64,000 nucleotides of DNA from assembly GCF_019636155.1 (NCBI RefSeq), contig NZ_JAHBYB010000002.1:186001-250000 (forward strand), written 5' to 3'. Origin of the DNA: Brevundimonas sp. (GTDB taxonomy: Bacteria; Pseudomonadota; Alphaproteobacteria; Caulobacterales; Caulobacteraceae). The position numbers were made by a program, and so were the translations under genes. This document shows, piece after piece, positions 32,688-42,118 of the stretch (position 1 is its first letter; every line of letters starts with the position of its first letter). Under the pieces are notes generated by a model. The model did not search any database. It was not told where the DNA came from and saw only the letters and a program-made list of their open reading frames with translations.

Positions 32688-34313
32688 TCAGGCGTAGCGG
32701 ATTTCCTGAAGGTCGATCTCGCGGATCAGCCTGCGCGCCGTTTCCTCGTCGATGACGCGACGGCGGCTGAGACGGACCAGTTCCTCCCGCTCGGCCGCCA
32801 GGCCCGCCAGACGCAGGCGCCGTTCGACATCGTCGGCCTTGCGCGCCTTCTGAACCGCCTCGGCCTCGGTCTCGGAGCGGGTCTCGATGCGGTGACGATA
32901 GACCTCCATGATGCGGGCCGCCGTGTCGGCGTAGAGGTCGGGATCGGCCTTGCCTTCGGCCATGGCGTGCTGGGCGTCCTCTATGGCCCGGATGGCGGCC
33001 CAGGCGGCGGCGACGCGGGACCGGTCCTCTTCGGCCAACCGCCCCGTCTCGGGCGGCAGCTGGACGTTCTTCAGCAGGCGCGGCAGGGCGACGGAGGCGA
33101 CCACCAGCGACACGACGATGACTCCCGCGGCCAGGAAGATGGCCAGGTTCCGCGCCGGCATCGGCGTGCCGTCGCCCAGCACGAACGGCAGGGTCAGGAT
33201 GCCGGCCAGGGTGATGGCCCCGCGCACCCCGGCCAGGGACATGACGGTCACCAGTCGCAGATCGACCTTGGGCGTGCTGCGCCCGCGACGACGGAACAGG
33301 GTCAGCTTCAGCGAGGTCCACACCCAGATGAAACGCAGCACCGCCAGGGCCGCCACGATGGCCAGGACATAGATGGCCAGCCACCAGACATCGCGGTGCT
33401 GGGTCGTCTGGATCACCTCGGCGGCGCGCGCCAGGATCGAGGGCATCTGTTCGCCCAGGATGACGAAGATCAGGCCGTTGGCCACGAACTGCACCGTGTC
33501 CCAGACCACGGCCCGGCGGATGCGGGTGGCGGCCAGGGCCGAGCCCTTGCGCTCGGTGAAGCTCATGGCCACCCCGGCGGCGACGGCGGCCAATATGCCC
33601 GAGGCGTGGATGGCTTCGGCGGCCAGATAGGCGGCGAAGGGCATCAGCAGGCTGATCAGGATCTGGCCCCCGACGTCCTCGCCCCAGCGGCGGCTGACCA
33701 GCCCCTTGACCAGGCTGATGGCCATGGTCATGGCCACGCCCGCGGCGACGCCGCCGACGGCCAGCCAGGCGAAGGTTCCCACCGCGTTCGTCAGTGAAAA
33801 CGCACCCGTCGTCGCCGCGATCACCGCGATGCGCATGCAGGTCAGGCCCGTGGCGTCGTTCAGGAGGGACTCGCCTTCCAATATGTGCATCAGCCGCTTG
33901 GGGATCGGCGCGCGCGAGGCGATGGCCGAGACGGCGATGGGATCGGTCGGCGACAGGATGGCGGCCAGGGCGAAGGCCACCGCCAGAGGCATGGCCGGGA
34001 TCATCCAGTGGATCAGGAAGCCCAGGCCCACCACGGTGAAGACCACCAGGCCCAGGGCCAGTTCCAGGATGACGACGCGGTCACGCAAGACGTCTTCCTT
34101 CGGAATCCGCCATCCATCCACGAACAGCAGCGGCGGCAGGAACAGCAGGAAGAAGATCTCCGGGTTCAGATCGACCGATTCCCCGGTGATCAGGACCACC
34201 CCCGCCCCCAGGCCGATCTGGATCAGAGGCAGGGGGACGCGGGTGATGCGCGCGACCCAGCCCGAGAGGACCACGGCCACCAGCAGCAGCAGAACGGTCT
34301 CGATCAGATGCAT
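32688..34313 (-). CDS. nhaP: CPA1-type Na+/H+ antiporter
   Basis: A 541-residue monovalent cation:proton antiporter with about 12 helices (residues 1-410) and a long cytoplasmic helical tail. Marks of the NhaP/NHE branch are FFLLFLPPLLFVDGW (helix 3-4), ILSPTDPIAVSAI (unwound helix with Asp), GESLLNDATGL (catalytic ND pair) and the RGAITLAGILTLP segment. It exports Na+ (or K+) in exchange for H+. The ATG lies inside the hflX 3' end, a 10-base overlap, so it is translated from the hfq-hflX messenger. Confidence 0.92.
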   Translation of the reverse strand: MHLIETVLLLLVAVVLSGWVARITRVPLPLIQIGLGAGVVLITGESVDLNPEIFFLLFLPPLLFVDGWRIPKEDVLRDRVVILELALGLVVFTVVGLGFLIHWMIPAMPLAVAFALAAILSPTDPIAVSAIASRAPIPKRLMHILEGESLLNDATGLTCMRIAVIAATTGAFSLTNAVGTFAWLAVGGVAAGVAMTMAISLVKGLVSRRWGEDVGGQILISLLMPFAAYLAAEAIHASGILAAVAAGVAMSFTERKGSALAATRIRRAVVWDTVQFVANGLIFVILGEQMPSILARAAEVIQTTQHRDVWWLAIYVLAIVAALAVLRFIWVWTSLKLTLFRRRGRSTPKVDLRLVTVMSLAGVRGAITLAGILTLPFVLGDGTPMPARNLAIFLAAGVIVVSLVVASVALPRLLKNVQLPPETGRLAEEDRSRVAAAWAAIRAIEDAQHAMAEGKADPDLYADTAARIMEVYRHRIETRSETEAEAVQKARKADDVERRLRLAGLAAEREELVRLSRRRVIDEETARRLIREIDLQEIRYA

Positions 34314-35629
34314 GGGCGCGCCGGGATGTCGGGATACAGACGCTCGAACCGACCCAGGGCGGCGGGATGCAGGCGCACCGTCAGCCGCAGGTCGCCATCC
34401 GGCGCCGTTTCGCGCGCCGTGACGCGGCCGTTCTCATAAAGCCAGGCGGCCACCTCGCCGCGATGGGGGGGAACGGTGAGCAGGGTTTCCGGTTCGTCGT
34501 CGATCAGGGTGGTGATGGCGTGGCGAAGGGCGTCGATCCCCTGCCCCGTCCAGGCCGAGATGGCGACGGCGCGGCCGGTTTGCACCAGGCGGTCGGCGGC
34601 GCCGACGATCTCGGCCCTGGCGTCGTCGTCCAGCAGGTCGATCTTGTTCCAGACCTCCAGCACCCGGCGGGGCTTGCCCTCTATCGCCGGGATCTGTTTC
34701 AGCACCGCTTCGACGTCGCGGGCCTGGGCGGCCGTATCGGGTGAGGCGATGTCGCGCACGTGCAGGATCAGGTCCGCCTCGCCCACCTCTTCCAGGGTGG
34801 CGCGGAAGCTTTCGACCAGTTCGTGCGGCAGGTCGGAGATGAAGCCGACGGTGTCGGCGACGATGGCGGGGCGGCCCTGGGGCAGGCGGATGGTGCGCTG
34901 GGTCGTGTCCAGGGTGGCGAACAGCAGGTCCTTGGCCAGGACTTCGGAGCCGGTCAGCCGGTTGAACAGGGTCGATTTGCCGGCGTTGGTGTAGCCGACC
35001 AGGGCCACGGTCGGGAACGGAACCTTTTGCCGCTGTTTGCGGTGCAGGCCGCGGGTGCGGCGCACGTCCTCCAGCTCGGTCTTCAGTTTGACGATGCGGT
35101 CGGCGATCAGGCGGCGGTCGATCTCGATCTGGGTCTCGCCAGGGCCGCCGGTGGCGCCTGTGCCGCCGCGCTGACGCTCCAGGTGGGTCCAGGTGCGGAC
35201 CAGGCGGGAGCGTTCGTATTCCAGCCGCGCCAGCTCGACCTGAAGCCGGCCTTCCCTGGTGCGGGCGCGGCGGCCGAAGATTTCGAGGATCAGGCCCGTG
35301 CGGTCGATGACCTTGGCGTCCCAGGCGTTCTCCAGATTGCGCTGCTGGACCGGGGTCAGCTGGTCATCGACGACCACGGCCTCGGCCTCGGCCGCGCGGA
35401 CCAGGGCGGCCAATTCCTCGACCTTGCCGGCGCCGAAAAGGGTGGCGGGCGCGGGCTTGCGGATGCGAACGATCTCTTCGGCGCGCACGTCCAGATCGAG
35501 GGCGCGGGCCAGGCCCACCGCCTCTTCCAGTCGCTCGTGCGCCAGGCGATCGCTTTCGCTGCGCCCGTCCGGATGGACGACGATGGCGCGGATCAGCGGG
35601 ACGGCGTGGTCGATGCTTTTTTGGGTCAA
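34304..35629 (-). CDS. hflX: GTPase HflX
   Basis: A 441-residue ribosome-associated GTPase that splits stalled or stress-hibernating 70S ribosomes. The N-terminal HflX domain ends with RAEAEAVVVDDQLTPVQQRN and RTWTHLERQRGGTGATGGPG; the G domain has GYTNAGKSTLFNRL (P-loop) and DTVGFISDLP (G3), with NKID as G4. The start appears to be TTG at 35629, exactly after the Hfq stop codon (TGATTG), without its own SD; coupling to hfq is therefore likely. nhaP overlaps its 3' end. Confidence 0.95.
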   Translation of the reverse strand: MTQKSIDHAVPLIRAIVVHPDGRSESDRLAHERLEEAVGLARALDLDVRAEEIVRIRKPAPATLFGAGKVEELAALVRAAEAEAVVVDDQLTPVQQRNLENAWDAKVIDRTGLILEIFGRRARTREGRLQVELARLEYERSRLVRTWTHLERQRGGTGATGGPGETQIEIDRRLIADRIVKLKTELEDVRRTRGLHRKQRQKVPFPTVALVGYTNAGKSTLFNRLTGSEVLAKDLLFATLDTTQRTIRLPQGRPAIVADTVGFISDLPHELVESFRATLEEVGEADLILHVRDIASPDTAAQARDVEAVLKQIPAIEGKPRRVLEVWNKIDLLDDDARAEIVGAADRLVQTGRAVAISAWTGQGIDALRHAITTLIDDEPETLLTVPPHRGEVAAWLYENGRVTARETAPDGDLRLTVRLHPAALGRFERLYPDIPARPCI

Positions 35630-35875
35630 TCAGTCTTCTTCGGCGTCGGGTTCGTACAGCTGAACCGGCGCGGACGGCATGATGGTCGAGATGGCGTGCT
35701 TGTAGACCAGCTGGGACTGGCCGTCGCGGCGCAGCAGGACACAGAAGTTGTCGAACCAGGTGACGATGCCCTGCAACTTGACCCCGTTCACGAGGAAGAT
35801 GGTCAGCGGCGTCTTGGTCTTGCGGACGCTGTTCAGGAAGGCGTCCTGGAGGTTCTGGCGTTTGTCTTGCGACAT
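35630..35875 (-). CDS. hfq: RNA chaperone Hfq
   Basis: An 81-residue Hfq. The Sm1 motif ([20 protein letters not shown] and [10 protein letters not shown]) and the Sm2 motif (YKHAISTI, with the KH signature) are intact; an acidic tail follows (DAEED). It forms hexamers that pair small RNAs with messengers. The order hfq-hflX downstream of ntrYX-dat is conserved in Caulobacterales. The 89 bases upstream, towards dat, may hold its own promoter. Confidence 0.97.
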   Translation of the reverse strand: MSQDKRQNLQDAFLNSVRKTKTPLTIFLVNGVKLQGIVTWFDNFCVLLRRDGQSQLVYKHAISTIMPSAPVQLYEPDAEED

Positions 35876-35964
35876 GGCGGGTTGGCCCCTGTTCTTGATT
35901 GTTCGCGCCGGAGGAGGCGGCGCGAGCGCCAGATTAGACGCCCGCCCCTTGCGCCCGCAATGCG

Positions 35965-36828
35965 CTAAATGGCGTCGCGTTCGGCGGCTTCAAGATAGAG
36001 CGCCCTCAGACGGGTGGCGATCGGGCCCGGCTTGCCGTTGCCGATCTTCACGCCGTCGATCGACACCGCCGGCATCACGAAGCCCGTGGCCGAGGTGTAG
36101 AAGGCTTCGCGCGCGCGCTTGGCCTCGTCCACGCTGAAGGCGCGCTCCTCAAGCTCCAGTCCCTCTTCGGCGATCAGGGCCATGACGGCGGCCCGTGTGA
36201 TGCCGCGCAGGATGTTGGACTGGGCGTCGCGGGTGCGCAGCTTGCCCTCCTCGTCCACGATCCAGGCGTTGGTCGAAGAGCCTTCGGTGACCAGCCCCAT
36301 GTCGTCGACCATCCAGGCCTCGGCCGCGCCCCGCTCTTTGGCCGCCTGTTTGGCCAGGACATTGGGCAGCAGGCCGACCGTCTTGATGTCGCACCGGCCC
36401 CAGCGGATGTCGGGCTGGGTGATGACCGCCACCCCCTTGGCCGCCAGGGCGTTCCCCTTGGACAGCGGCAGCGACTTGGCGGTGATAACGACGCTAGGCG
36501 GGGTGCCCTCGGCCGGGAAAGGATGGTCGCGGCGGGCCGTGCCGCGCGTGACCTGGATATAGACCAGGCCTTCGACAATGCGGTTGCGGCGCACCGTCTC
36601 CTTCAGCACCATCTCCAGCGCCTGGCGGGTCATCGGGTGGTCGATGCGCAGTTCGTCCAGGCTGCGCCACAGCCGGGTCAGGTGGCCATCGAAGTCGGCC
36701 AGCCGGCCGTCGAAGACCGACCAGACCTCATAGACGCCGTCGGCGAACTGGAAGCCCCGATCCTCGACATGGACCACGGCCTGACCGTGCGGAAGATACT
36801 GGCCGTTGACGTAGGCGATGCGCGACAT
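35965..36828 (-). CDS. dat: D-amino-acid transaminase (fold type IV PLP aminotransferase)
   Basis: A 287-residue class IV aminotransferase. The start [20 protein letters not shown] and FADGVYEV, plus [16 protein letters not shown], match D-alanine aminotransferases rather than branched-chain enzymes. The PLP lysine lies in [16 protein letters not shown] (Lys at about 148), and [12 protein letters not shown] holds the phosphate-binding turn. It would supply or recycle D-glutamate/D-alanine for peptidoglycan. Its ATG overlaps the ntrX stop by one base, so it is part of the ntrYX operon. Confidence 0.88.
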   Translation of the reverse strand: MSRIAYVNGQYLPHGQAVVHVEDRGFQFADGVYEVWSVFDGRLADFDGHLTRLWRSLDELRIDHPMTRQALEMVLKETVRRNRIVEGLVYIQVTRGTARRDHPFPAEGTPPSVVITAKSLPLSKGNALAAKGVAVITQPDIRWGRCDIKTVGLLPNVLAKQAAKERGAAEAWMVDDMGLVTEGSSTNAWIVDEEGKLRTRDAQSNILRGITRAAVMALIAEEGLELEERAFSVDEAKRAREAFYTSATGFVMPAVSIDGVKIGNGKPGPIATRLRALYLEAAERDAI

Positions 36829-38231
36829 CAGCCCAGGTCCTCGTCATCGCCGCCGCGCGCGGGCGAGACGCCCAGGGACTTCAGTTTCCTGTGCAGGGCG
36901 GATCGCTCCATGCCGATGAAGGCGGCGGTGCGGCTGATGTTGCCGCCGAAGCGCATGATCTGGGCGGCCAGATACTCCCGCTCGAACACCTCGCGCGCCT
37001 CGCGCAGCGGCAGGGCGATGGTGCGTTCGGCGCCCAAGCCGCCGCCCGAGCCGCCGCTGGCCACCTCCTGGGGCAGCATGTCGGCGGTGATCGGCTCGTC
37101 CGGGTCGCCGGTGGCCAGGATCAGCAGCCGTTCCACATTGTTGCGCAGCTGGCGCACGTTGCCCGGCCAGGGATGGACCTGGAGCACGGCGATGGCGTCT
37201 TCGCCCATGCGACGGCGCGGCAGGCCCTGGGAGGCGGCCAGGCTGTCGATGAAATGCTCGATCAGTTCGACGATGTCCTCGCGCCGTTCGGCCAGGGGCG
37301 GGACGCGGATCGGCACGACGTTCAGCCGGTGGAACAGATCCTCGCGGAATCGGCCGTCGGCGATCTCCTGCTTCAGGTCGCGCGAGGTGGAGGTGATGAC
37401 CCGCACATCGACCTGGACATCCTGTTCGCCGCCGACCCGGCGAAAGCGCTGTTCGACCAGGACGCGCAGGATGCGGCTCTGGCTCTCGCGCGGCATGTCG
37501 GCGACGTCGTCCAGATAGAGGGTGCCGTTGTGGGCGCGTTCGAAGACGCCGATCTTGGACGGACGGCCGTCGGCGCCCTCCTCGCCGAACAGTTCGACGT
37601 CCAGCCGTTCAGGCGTCATGCCGGCGGCCGAGATGGCCACGAACTCGCCGCGGGCGCGGGGGCTGTTCTCGTGGATCTGGCGCGCGACAAGCTCCTTGCC
37701 CGAGCCGGGCGGGCCGGAGATCAGGACCCGGCTGTTCGCCGGCGCCACCTTGGCGATGGTGTTGCGCAGGGTCTGGGCCGCCGCCGAACGGCCGATCAGA
37801 CCGGCCGGGGCGCCCGCCTGGGCGCGCAGGCGGCGGTTCTCCCGCTTCAGCGAGGCGGCTTCCAGCGCCCGTTCGACCACCACCACCAGCCGGTCGGACT
37901 TGAACGGCTTTTCGATGAAGTCATAGGCGCCGCGTTTCAGGGCGCTGACCGCTGTCTCGATGTTGCCGTGGCCCGAGATCATCACGACCGGCAGGTCCGC
38001 ATCGATCTCCCGGATGACGTCCAGCAGTTCCAGCCCATCCAGCCCGCCGCCCTGCATCCAGATGTCCAGGATGGCCAGGGAGGGCTTGCGCGCGCCAATG
38101 GCGGCCAGGGCCTCGCCCGAGTTCGAGGCGGTGCGGACGGCGTGGCCTTCATCTTCCAGCAGGCCGGAGACGAGGTCGCGGATGTCCGCTTCGTCGTCCA
38201 CGACCAGGATGTCGGCTCCATTGGATCGCAT
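36828..38231 (-). CDS. ntrX: NtrX-type sigma-54-family response regulator
   Basis: A 467-residue protein with receiver domain (phospho-acceptor Asp56 in LAILDIWMQ), AAA+ domain (Walker A GPPGSGKE, about residues 170-177; Walker B GTLYLDDVADMP) and Fis-type HTH at the C terminus (FGGNISRTAAFIGMERSALH). The sigma-54-contacting GAFTGA loop is absent: after VELFG comes EEGADGRPSKIGVFERA. That fits the Caulobacter/Brucella NtrX group, which probably acts with other sigma factors. It is paired with NtrY, 12 bases upstream, and overlaps dat. Confidence 0.93.
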   Translation of the reverse strand: MRSNGADILVVDDEADIRDLVSGLLEDEGHAVRTASNSGEALAAIGARKPSLAILDIWMQGGGLDGLELLDVIREIDADLPVVMISGHGNIETAVSALKRGAYDFIEKPFKSDRLVVVVERALEAASLKRENRRLRAQAGAPAGLIGRSAAAQTLRNTIAKVAPANSRVLISGPPGSGKELVARQIHENSPRARGEFVAISAAGMTPERLDVELFGEEGADGRPSKIGVFERAHNGTLYLDDVADMPRESQSRILRVLVEQRFRRVGGEQDVQVDVRVITSTSRDLKQEIADGRFREDLFHRLNVVPIRVPPLAERREDIVELIEHFIDSLAASQGLPRRRMGEDAIAVLQVHPWPGNVRQLRNNVERLLILATGDPDEPITADMLPQEVASGGSGGGLGAERTIALPLREAREVFEREYLAAQIMRFGGNISRTAAFIGMERSALHRKLKSLGVSPARGGDDEDLG

Positions 38232-38243
38232 GGCTATCGCTCG

Positions 38244-40505
38244 CTATTCGGCCGCGACCGCGCCGCCGGAACTGGGGGCGCGGCCGGCCTTGCCGGTCGG
38301 TTGCAGGGGAAAGGTCAGGGAGACGCAGGCGCCGCTCAGGGCCTGGGCGTCGCCCAGCCGCATCTCGCCGCCGTGGTCCTCGCAGATGCGCTTGACGATG
38401 GCCAGGCCCAGGCCGGTGCCCTTTTCTCGCGTCGTCACATAGGGTTCGGCCAGACGGTCCCGATCCTTGGCGGGCAGTCCGACGCCGTCGTCCTCGATCA
38501 TGAAGACGGCCTGGCCGTCGGCCACGTCCAGCCGCGCGATCATGCCCGGACGGGCGCTGTGGAAATTCATGCCTTCGACGGCCCGGCGGGCCGAGACCGC
38601 CTCGCCCGCGTTCTTCAGGATATTGGTCAGGGCCTGGCCCACCATCCGGCCGTCGCAGCGCAGGGTGGCGGCCGGCAGGGGTTCGGCGATCTCGACCAGG
38701 ATCTCGGGCGCCGCCACGCGCTGGGCGAAGACAGCCTGGCGCAGAATCTCGGCCGGGTCCTCATCGGCGAAACGCGGGGCGGGCATGCGGGCGAAGGCCG
38801 AGAATTCGTCGACCATGCGGCCGATGTCGCCGACCTGGCGGATGATGGTCTCGGTGCAGCGGTCGAAGGTTTCGACGTCGTCGGCGACCCGGGCCCGATA
38901 TTTGCGCCGCAGCCGTTCGGCCGACAGCTGGATCGGCGTCAGCGGATTCTTGATCTCGTGCGCGATCCGCCGGGCCACGTCGCGCCAGGCGGCGTTGCGC
39001 TGGGCCGTCACCAGCCGGGTGATGTCGTCGAAGGTCAGGACCATCTCGCCGCCCAGGCCGCCCTCGATCCGGACGCGCAGGCGGCGTGTCTCCCCGCCCC
39101 GGCTGACGTCGATGTCTTCTTCGATATGGGCCTCGGCGCGGCCGACCAGGTCGCCGAGTTCGGGCGAGACCTTGGCCAGGGACTTGCCGTGAACCTCGGC
39201 CTCGGCGATGGCCAGAAGCTCGCGCGCGCTGTCGTTGATGGCCGAGATGCGGCCGCGCCGATCCAGGCCGATGACGCCGGCGCTGACCCCGGAAAGCACG
39301 GTTTCGATGAAGCGGCTTCGGCCCTGGGCGTCTTCGCTGGCGGCGCGCAAGGCTTCCTGCTGAGCCTGAAGATCGCCTGTCATTCTATTGAAAGCGTTGG
39401 ACAGAACGGCGATTTCGCCCGGATCCTGGCTGGCGTCGACACGGGCGGTCAGGTCGCCCCCAGCCACCTGGTCCGCCGCCTTCACCAGCCGGGCGATGGG
39501 GGCCGCGATGGCGCCGGCGGCCGACAGGCCCAGCCAGACGGCGCCGACCAGGACCAGAAGGACGGTCTCCAGATAGCTGAGGGCGAAGGCCGCCTGGATG
39601 CGGGCGCGGCTTTCCTCGGCCTCGCGGTAGGCCTGGATCGACTGGTCGGACGCCCGCATCCGCGCGATCAGGCCGGGCTGCAGCGGCCGCACAACATACA
39701 GATAGGCGTCGCCATAGGCCGGCAGGGCCAGCAGCGACCGCACCACGTCCGGACCCTCGGTCACCGCCTGGGGCGGGGCGCCGCCGTCGGCCGCGGCTTC
39801 CAGCGCCTGATGCGGCGGCGCGCGATAGGGCGGCGCTTCCGGAGATTCGCCGCGCGCCAGGACCTGTCCCTGGCCGTCGATGATGTAGATGGCCGGATAG
39901 CCGAAGATCTCGGCCGCCTGCATCAGGGCGTCGGAGAACTGGATGCGGTTGTCGAACAAAGGCCGTGCCGCCGTCAGCTGGTCGGCGATGGTCTCCAGGT
40001 CCGCGTCCATGGTGCGAGACACGTCGGAAATGTAGGCCCGGCCGATCACGGCCCCATTGTTGACCGCCGCCTGGACGTTCTGGCTGAACCACTGGTCGAC
40101 GCCGCGGTTGACCAGGACGCCGAAGACCAGGGCGATCAGGATGGCGGGCGCCAGGGCCACCGCCGAGAACAGGGTCACGAAACGCAGATGCAGACGGGCG
40201 CCGGCGTCGGCGCGGTCGCGCACCAGGTTGCGGATCTGGCGCGCCGCGACCAGGGCCAGTCCGGCGATGACCACCAGATTGGCCAGCAGGATGTAGAGAA
40301 CCGCCCGGCTGGCCTGGGCCCGGGCGCCGCTGGCGGTATCGCCCGGCGCGACGGCCACCAGCCAGATGGCCAGGCCCGTGATCAGCAGGGCGGCGACATA
40401 GGCGACGCCGAAGGCCAGTCGGGTGCGATCGCCGGTCAGCCTGGCCCAGGCCGAGGGCGAACGGCCCCTGGCGTCTTCCATGGCGGAGGCGGGCGTGGCG
40501 GTCAT
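38244..40505 (-). CDS. ntrY: NtrY sensor histidine kinase
   Basis: A 753-residue membrane kinase. Three N-terminal helices (about 28-50, 63-85 and 108-130) precede a periplasmic sensor stretch (about 135-310), a fourth helix (about 313-335) and a HAMP domain. A PAS domain follows ([19 protein letters not shown]), then the kinase core: phospho-His in [21 protein letters not shown] box [10 protein letters not shown], and the G boxes EDDGVGLP and KGTGLGLAI. It signals to NtrX, probably on redox, nitrogen or envelope state. Its start overlaps the dusB stop (ATGA). Confidence 0.94.
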   Translation of the reverse strand: MTATPASAMEDARGRSPSAWARLTGDRTRLAFGVAYVAALLITGLAIWLVAVAPGDTASGARAQASRAVLYILLANLVVIAGLALVAARQIRNLVRDRADAGARLHLRFVTLFSAVALAPAILIALVFGVLVNRGVDQWFSQNVQAAVNNGAVIGRAYISDVSRTMDADLETIADQLTAARPLFDNRIQFSDALMQAAEIFGYPAIYIIDGQGQVLARGESPEAPPYRAPPHQALEAAADGGAPPQAVTEGPDVVRSLLALPAYGDAYLYVVRPLQPGLIARMRASDQSIQAYREAEESRARIQAAFALSYLETVLLVLVGAVWLGLSAAGAIAAPIARLVKAADQVAGGDLTARVDASQDPGEIAVLSNAFNRMTGDLQAQQEALRAASEDAQGRSRFIETVLSGVSAGVIGLDRRGRISAINDSARELLAIAEAEVHGKSLAKVSPELGDLVGRAEAHIEEDIDVSRGGETRRLRVRIEGGLGGEMVLTFDDITRLVTAQRNAAWRDVARRIAHEIKNPLTPIQLSAERLRRKYRARVADDVETFDRCTETIIRQVGDIGRMVDEFSAFARMPAPRFADEDPAEILRQAVFAQRVAAPEILVEIAEPLPAATLRCDGRMVGQALTNILKNAGEAVSARRAVEGMNFHSARPGMIARLDVADGQAVFMIEDDGVGLPAKDRDRLAEPYVTTREKGTGLGLAIVKRICEDHGGEMRLGDAQALSGACVSLTFPLQPTGKAGRAPSSGGAVAAE

Positions 40506-41557
40506 GCCATGGCAGCTTCCACCGGCTGTGGCGGAAAATCAACAGGACAGTGGCTATCCGGCGTCACCTCGCCGCACCACAGGGCGGACAGGGCCTGTTC
40601 GACGGCCTCGGGCGTCTCCAGACGACACAGGCGCGCCTTGGCCGCCCGGCGCTCGGCCGCGTCCGCCGGCCAGGGGGCCTGCTCGACATACCAGCCCAGG
40701 TGTTTGCGGAACATCTTCAGGCCCAGGGGAAGGCCGTAGAAGGCCACCGAGGCGCGCAGGTGGTCGATGACGATGGCCAGGCGCGCCTGCGGTCCCGGCT
40801 CCTGCAGCACCGTCCCGTCGGCCAGGGCCTGTTCCAGATAGGCCGGCAGCCAGGGCCGGCCATAGACCCCGCGCCCCAGCATCAAGGCGTCCGCGCCCGA
40901 GGCCGTCAGGGCCTCCCGGGCGTCTTCGGCCGTGACGATGTCGCCGTTGACGATGACGGGGATCGCGACCGCCGCCTTGACCTGTGCGACCGCCCGCCAG
41001 TCCGACGTCCCGGTATAGAATTGCTGGCGCGTGCGGCCGTGGACGGTGACGGCGGCGACACCGGCCGCCTCGGCCCGGCGGGCGATGTCGGCGGCGTTGC
41101 GGCTGTGGTCGTCCCAGCCTAGCCGCATCTTGACGGTCACCGGGCGCGAGACGGCGCCCACGACCGCCTCGACGATCCGCAGCGCCTGGTCCGGCGTCCG
41201 CATCAGGGCCGAGCCGCAGGCGGCGCCGGTTACTTCCTTGGCCGGACAGCCGAAATTCAGGTCGATGATGTCGGCGCCCGCCCGCTGGGCCATAAGGGCG
41301 CCCTCGGCCATCTTGTCGGGGTCGCCTCCGACCAGCTGGATGACGGTCAGGGGTAGCCCCTGCCCCACCGCGGCGCGGCGCACCACGTCGGGCCGTCCGC
41401 GCGCCAGCTCGGCCGAGGCCACCATCTCGGTCGCCACATAGGGCGCGCCCAGCCGCGACGCCAACAGCCGGAACGGCAGGTCGGTGATCCCGGTCATGGG
41501 GGCGGTCAGCACCCGGCCGGGCACCGTCACGTCGCCGATCTGGAGGCTGCGGCTCAT
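40502..41557 (-). CDS. dusB: tRNA-dihydrouridine synthase B
   Basis: A 351-residue FMN enzyme reducing uridines in tRNA D-loops (NifR3/YhdG family). Marks are [20 protein letters not shown] at the N terminus, [20 protein letters not shown] with the catalytic cysteine, [14 protein letters not shown] and [15 protein letters not shown]. The start is the ATG at 41557; an in-frame upstream extension is not conserved. It heads the dusB-ntrY-ntrX-dat unit. In Caulobacter and rhizobia dusB is followed by ntrB and ntrC; here ntrY follows directly. Confidence 0.93.
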   Translation of the reverse strand: MSRSLQIGDVTVPGRVLTAPMTGITDLPFRLLASRLGAPYVATEMVASAELARGRPDVVRRAAVGQGLPLTVIQLVGGDPDKMAEGALMAQRAGADIIDLNFGCPAKEVTGAACGSALMRTPDQALRIVEAVVGAVSRPVTVKMRLGWDDHSRNAADIARRAEAAGVAAVTVHGRTRQQFYTGTSDWRAVAQVKAAVAIPVIVNGDIVTAEDAREALTASGADALMLGRGVYGRPWLPAYLEQALADGTVLQEPGPQARLAIVIDHLRASVAFYGLPLGLKMFRKHLGWYVEQAPWPADAAERRAAKARLCRLETPEAVEQALSALWCGEVTPDSHCPVDFPPQPVEAAMA

Positions 41558-41597
41558 CCGCCGCCAGATAGGGCGCCGGACGCGCCGGGTCCACGCC

Positions 41598-42017
41598 TCA
41601 GAAGACGGCCAGGGCCGTCCGCACCGCCAAGACCAGCAGGACCAGGCTGGCCGCCGAGAACACCAGGAAGCGCAGCCGGATGACGTTGACCGTCGCCTGA
41701 ACCAGGCTGTGAACCACCCGCAGCGCGACATAGGCCCAGGCCAGCCAGACGGCGGCCGGATCGGCCACGCCCGCCACGGCCGCGCTCAGGGCCGTGGCGT
41801 AGAAGATCGTCGGCTGCTCCATCAGGTGGTTGTAGTTGTCGGCCTTCCATCGCACCTGGGGCGGAAGCGGCGCCAGCAACTGATCGCGCGGCAGGGTCGG
41901 GTCCAGCCGCACCCGGGCCCGCGCCATGGCCGGCAGCCGGGTGGCGTAGAGCCACAACCACATCACCATTGACCACAGGACCAGGGCCATCACGGGCGCA
42001 AGAATGGATGGGGTCAT
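41598..42017 (-). CDS. MAPEG family membrane protein
   Basis: A 139-residue, four-helix membrane protein of the MAPEG superfamily (eicosanoid and glutathione metabolism in eukaryotes). [19 protein letters not shown] is helix 1, [20 protein letters not shown] the conserved loop and helix 2 with the Asn-His-x-x-Glu signature, and [13 protein letters not shown] helix 3. The bacterial function is unknown. It lies 40 bases upstream of dusB and is divergent from ispDF. Confidence 0.88.
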   Translation of the reverse strand: MTPSILAPVMALVLWSMVMWLWLYATRLPAMARARVRLDPTLPRDQLLAPLPPQVRWKADNYNHLMEQPTIFYATALSAAVAGVADPAAVWLAWAYVALRVVHSLVQATVNVIRLRFLVFSAASLVLLVLAVRTALAVF

Positions 42018-42118
42018 CGGCTGTCCTCCCTTTCGGCCAGGGTCGCCCGGCGTGCGGGCGGCGTCAACGCGCCCCGCCCGCTCTCGCCAGGGGTGGAAAA
42101 TGGTCTAGAAGCGCGGCC

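Noticed and set aside
35891-35910. LexA box upstream of hfq (GTTCTTGATTGTTC)
   Set aside because: The half-sites are six bases apart, not seven, so it does not match the operator.
36891-40739. 1282-codon open frame antisense to ntrX and ntrY
   Set aside because: Long antisense frames are common in very GC-rich genes. The translation is low-complexity His/Gln/Asp/Gly and the opposite strand encodes clear NtrX and NtrY.
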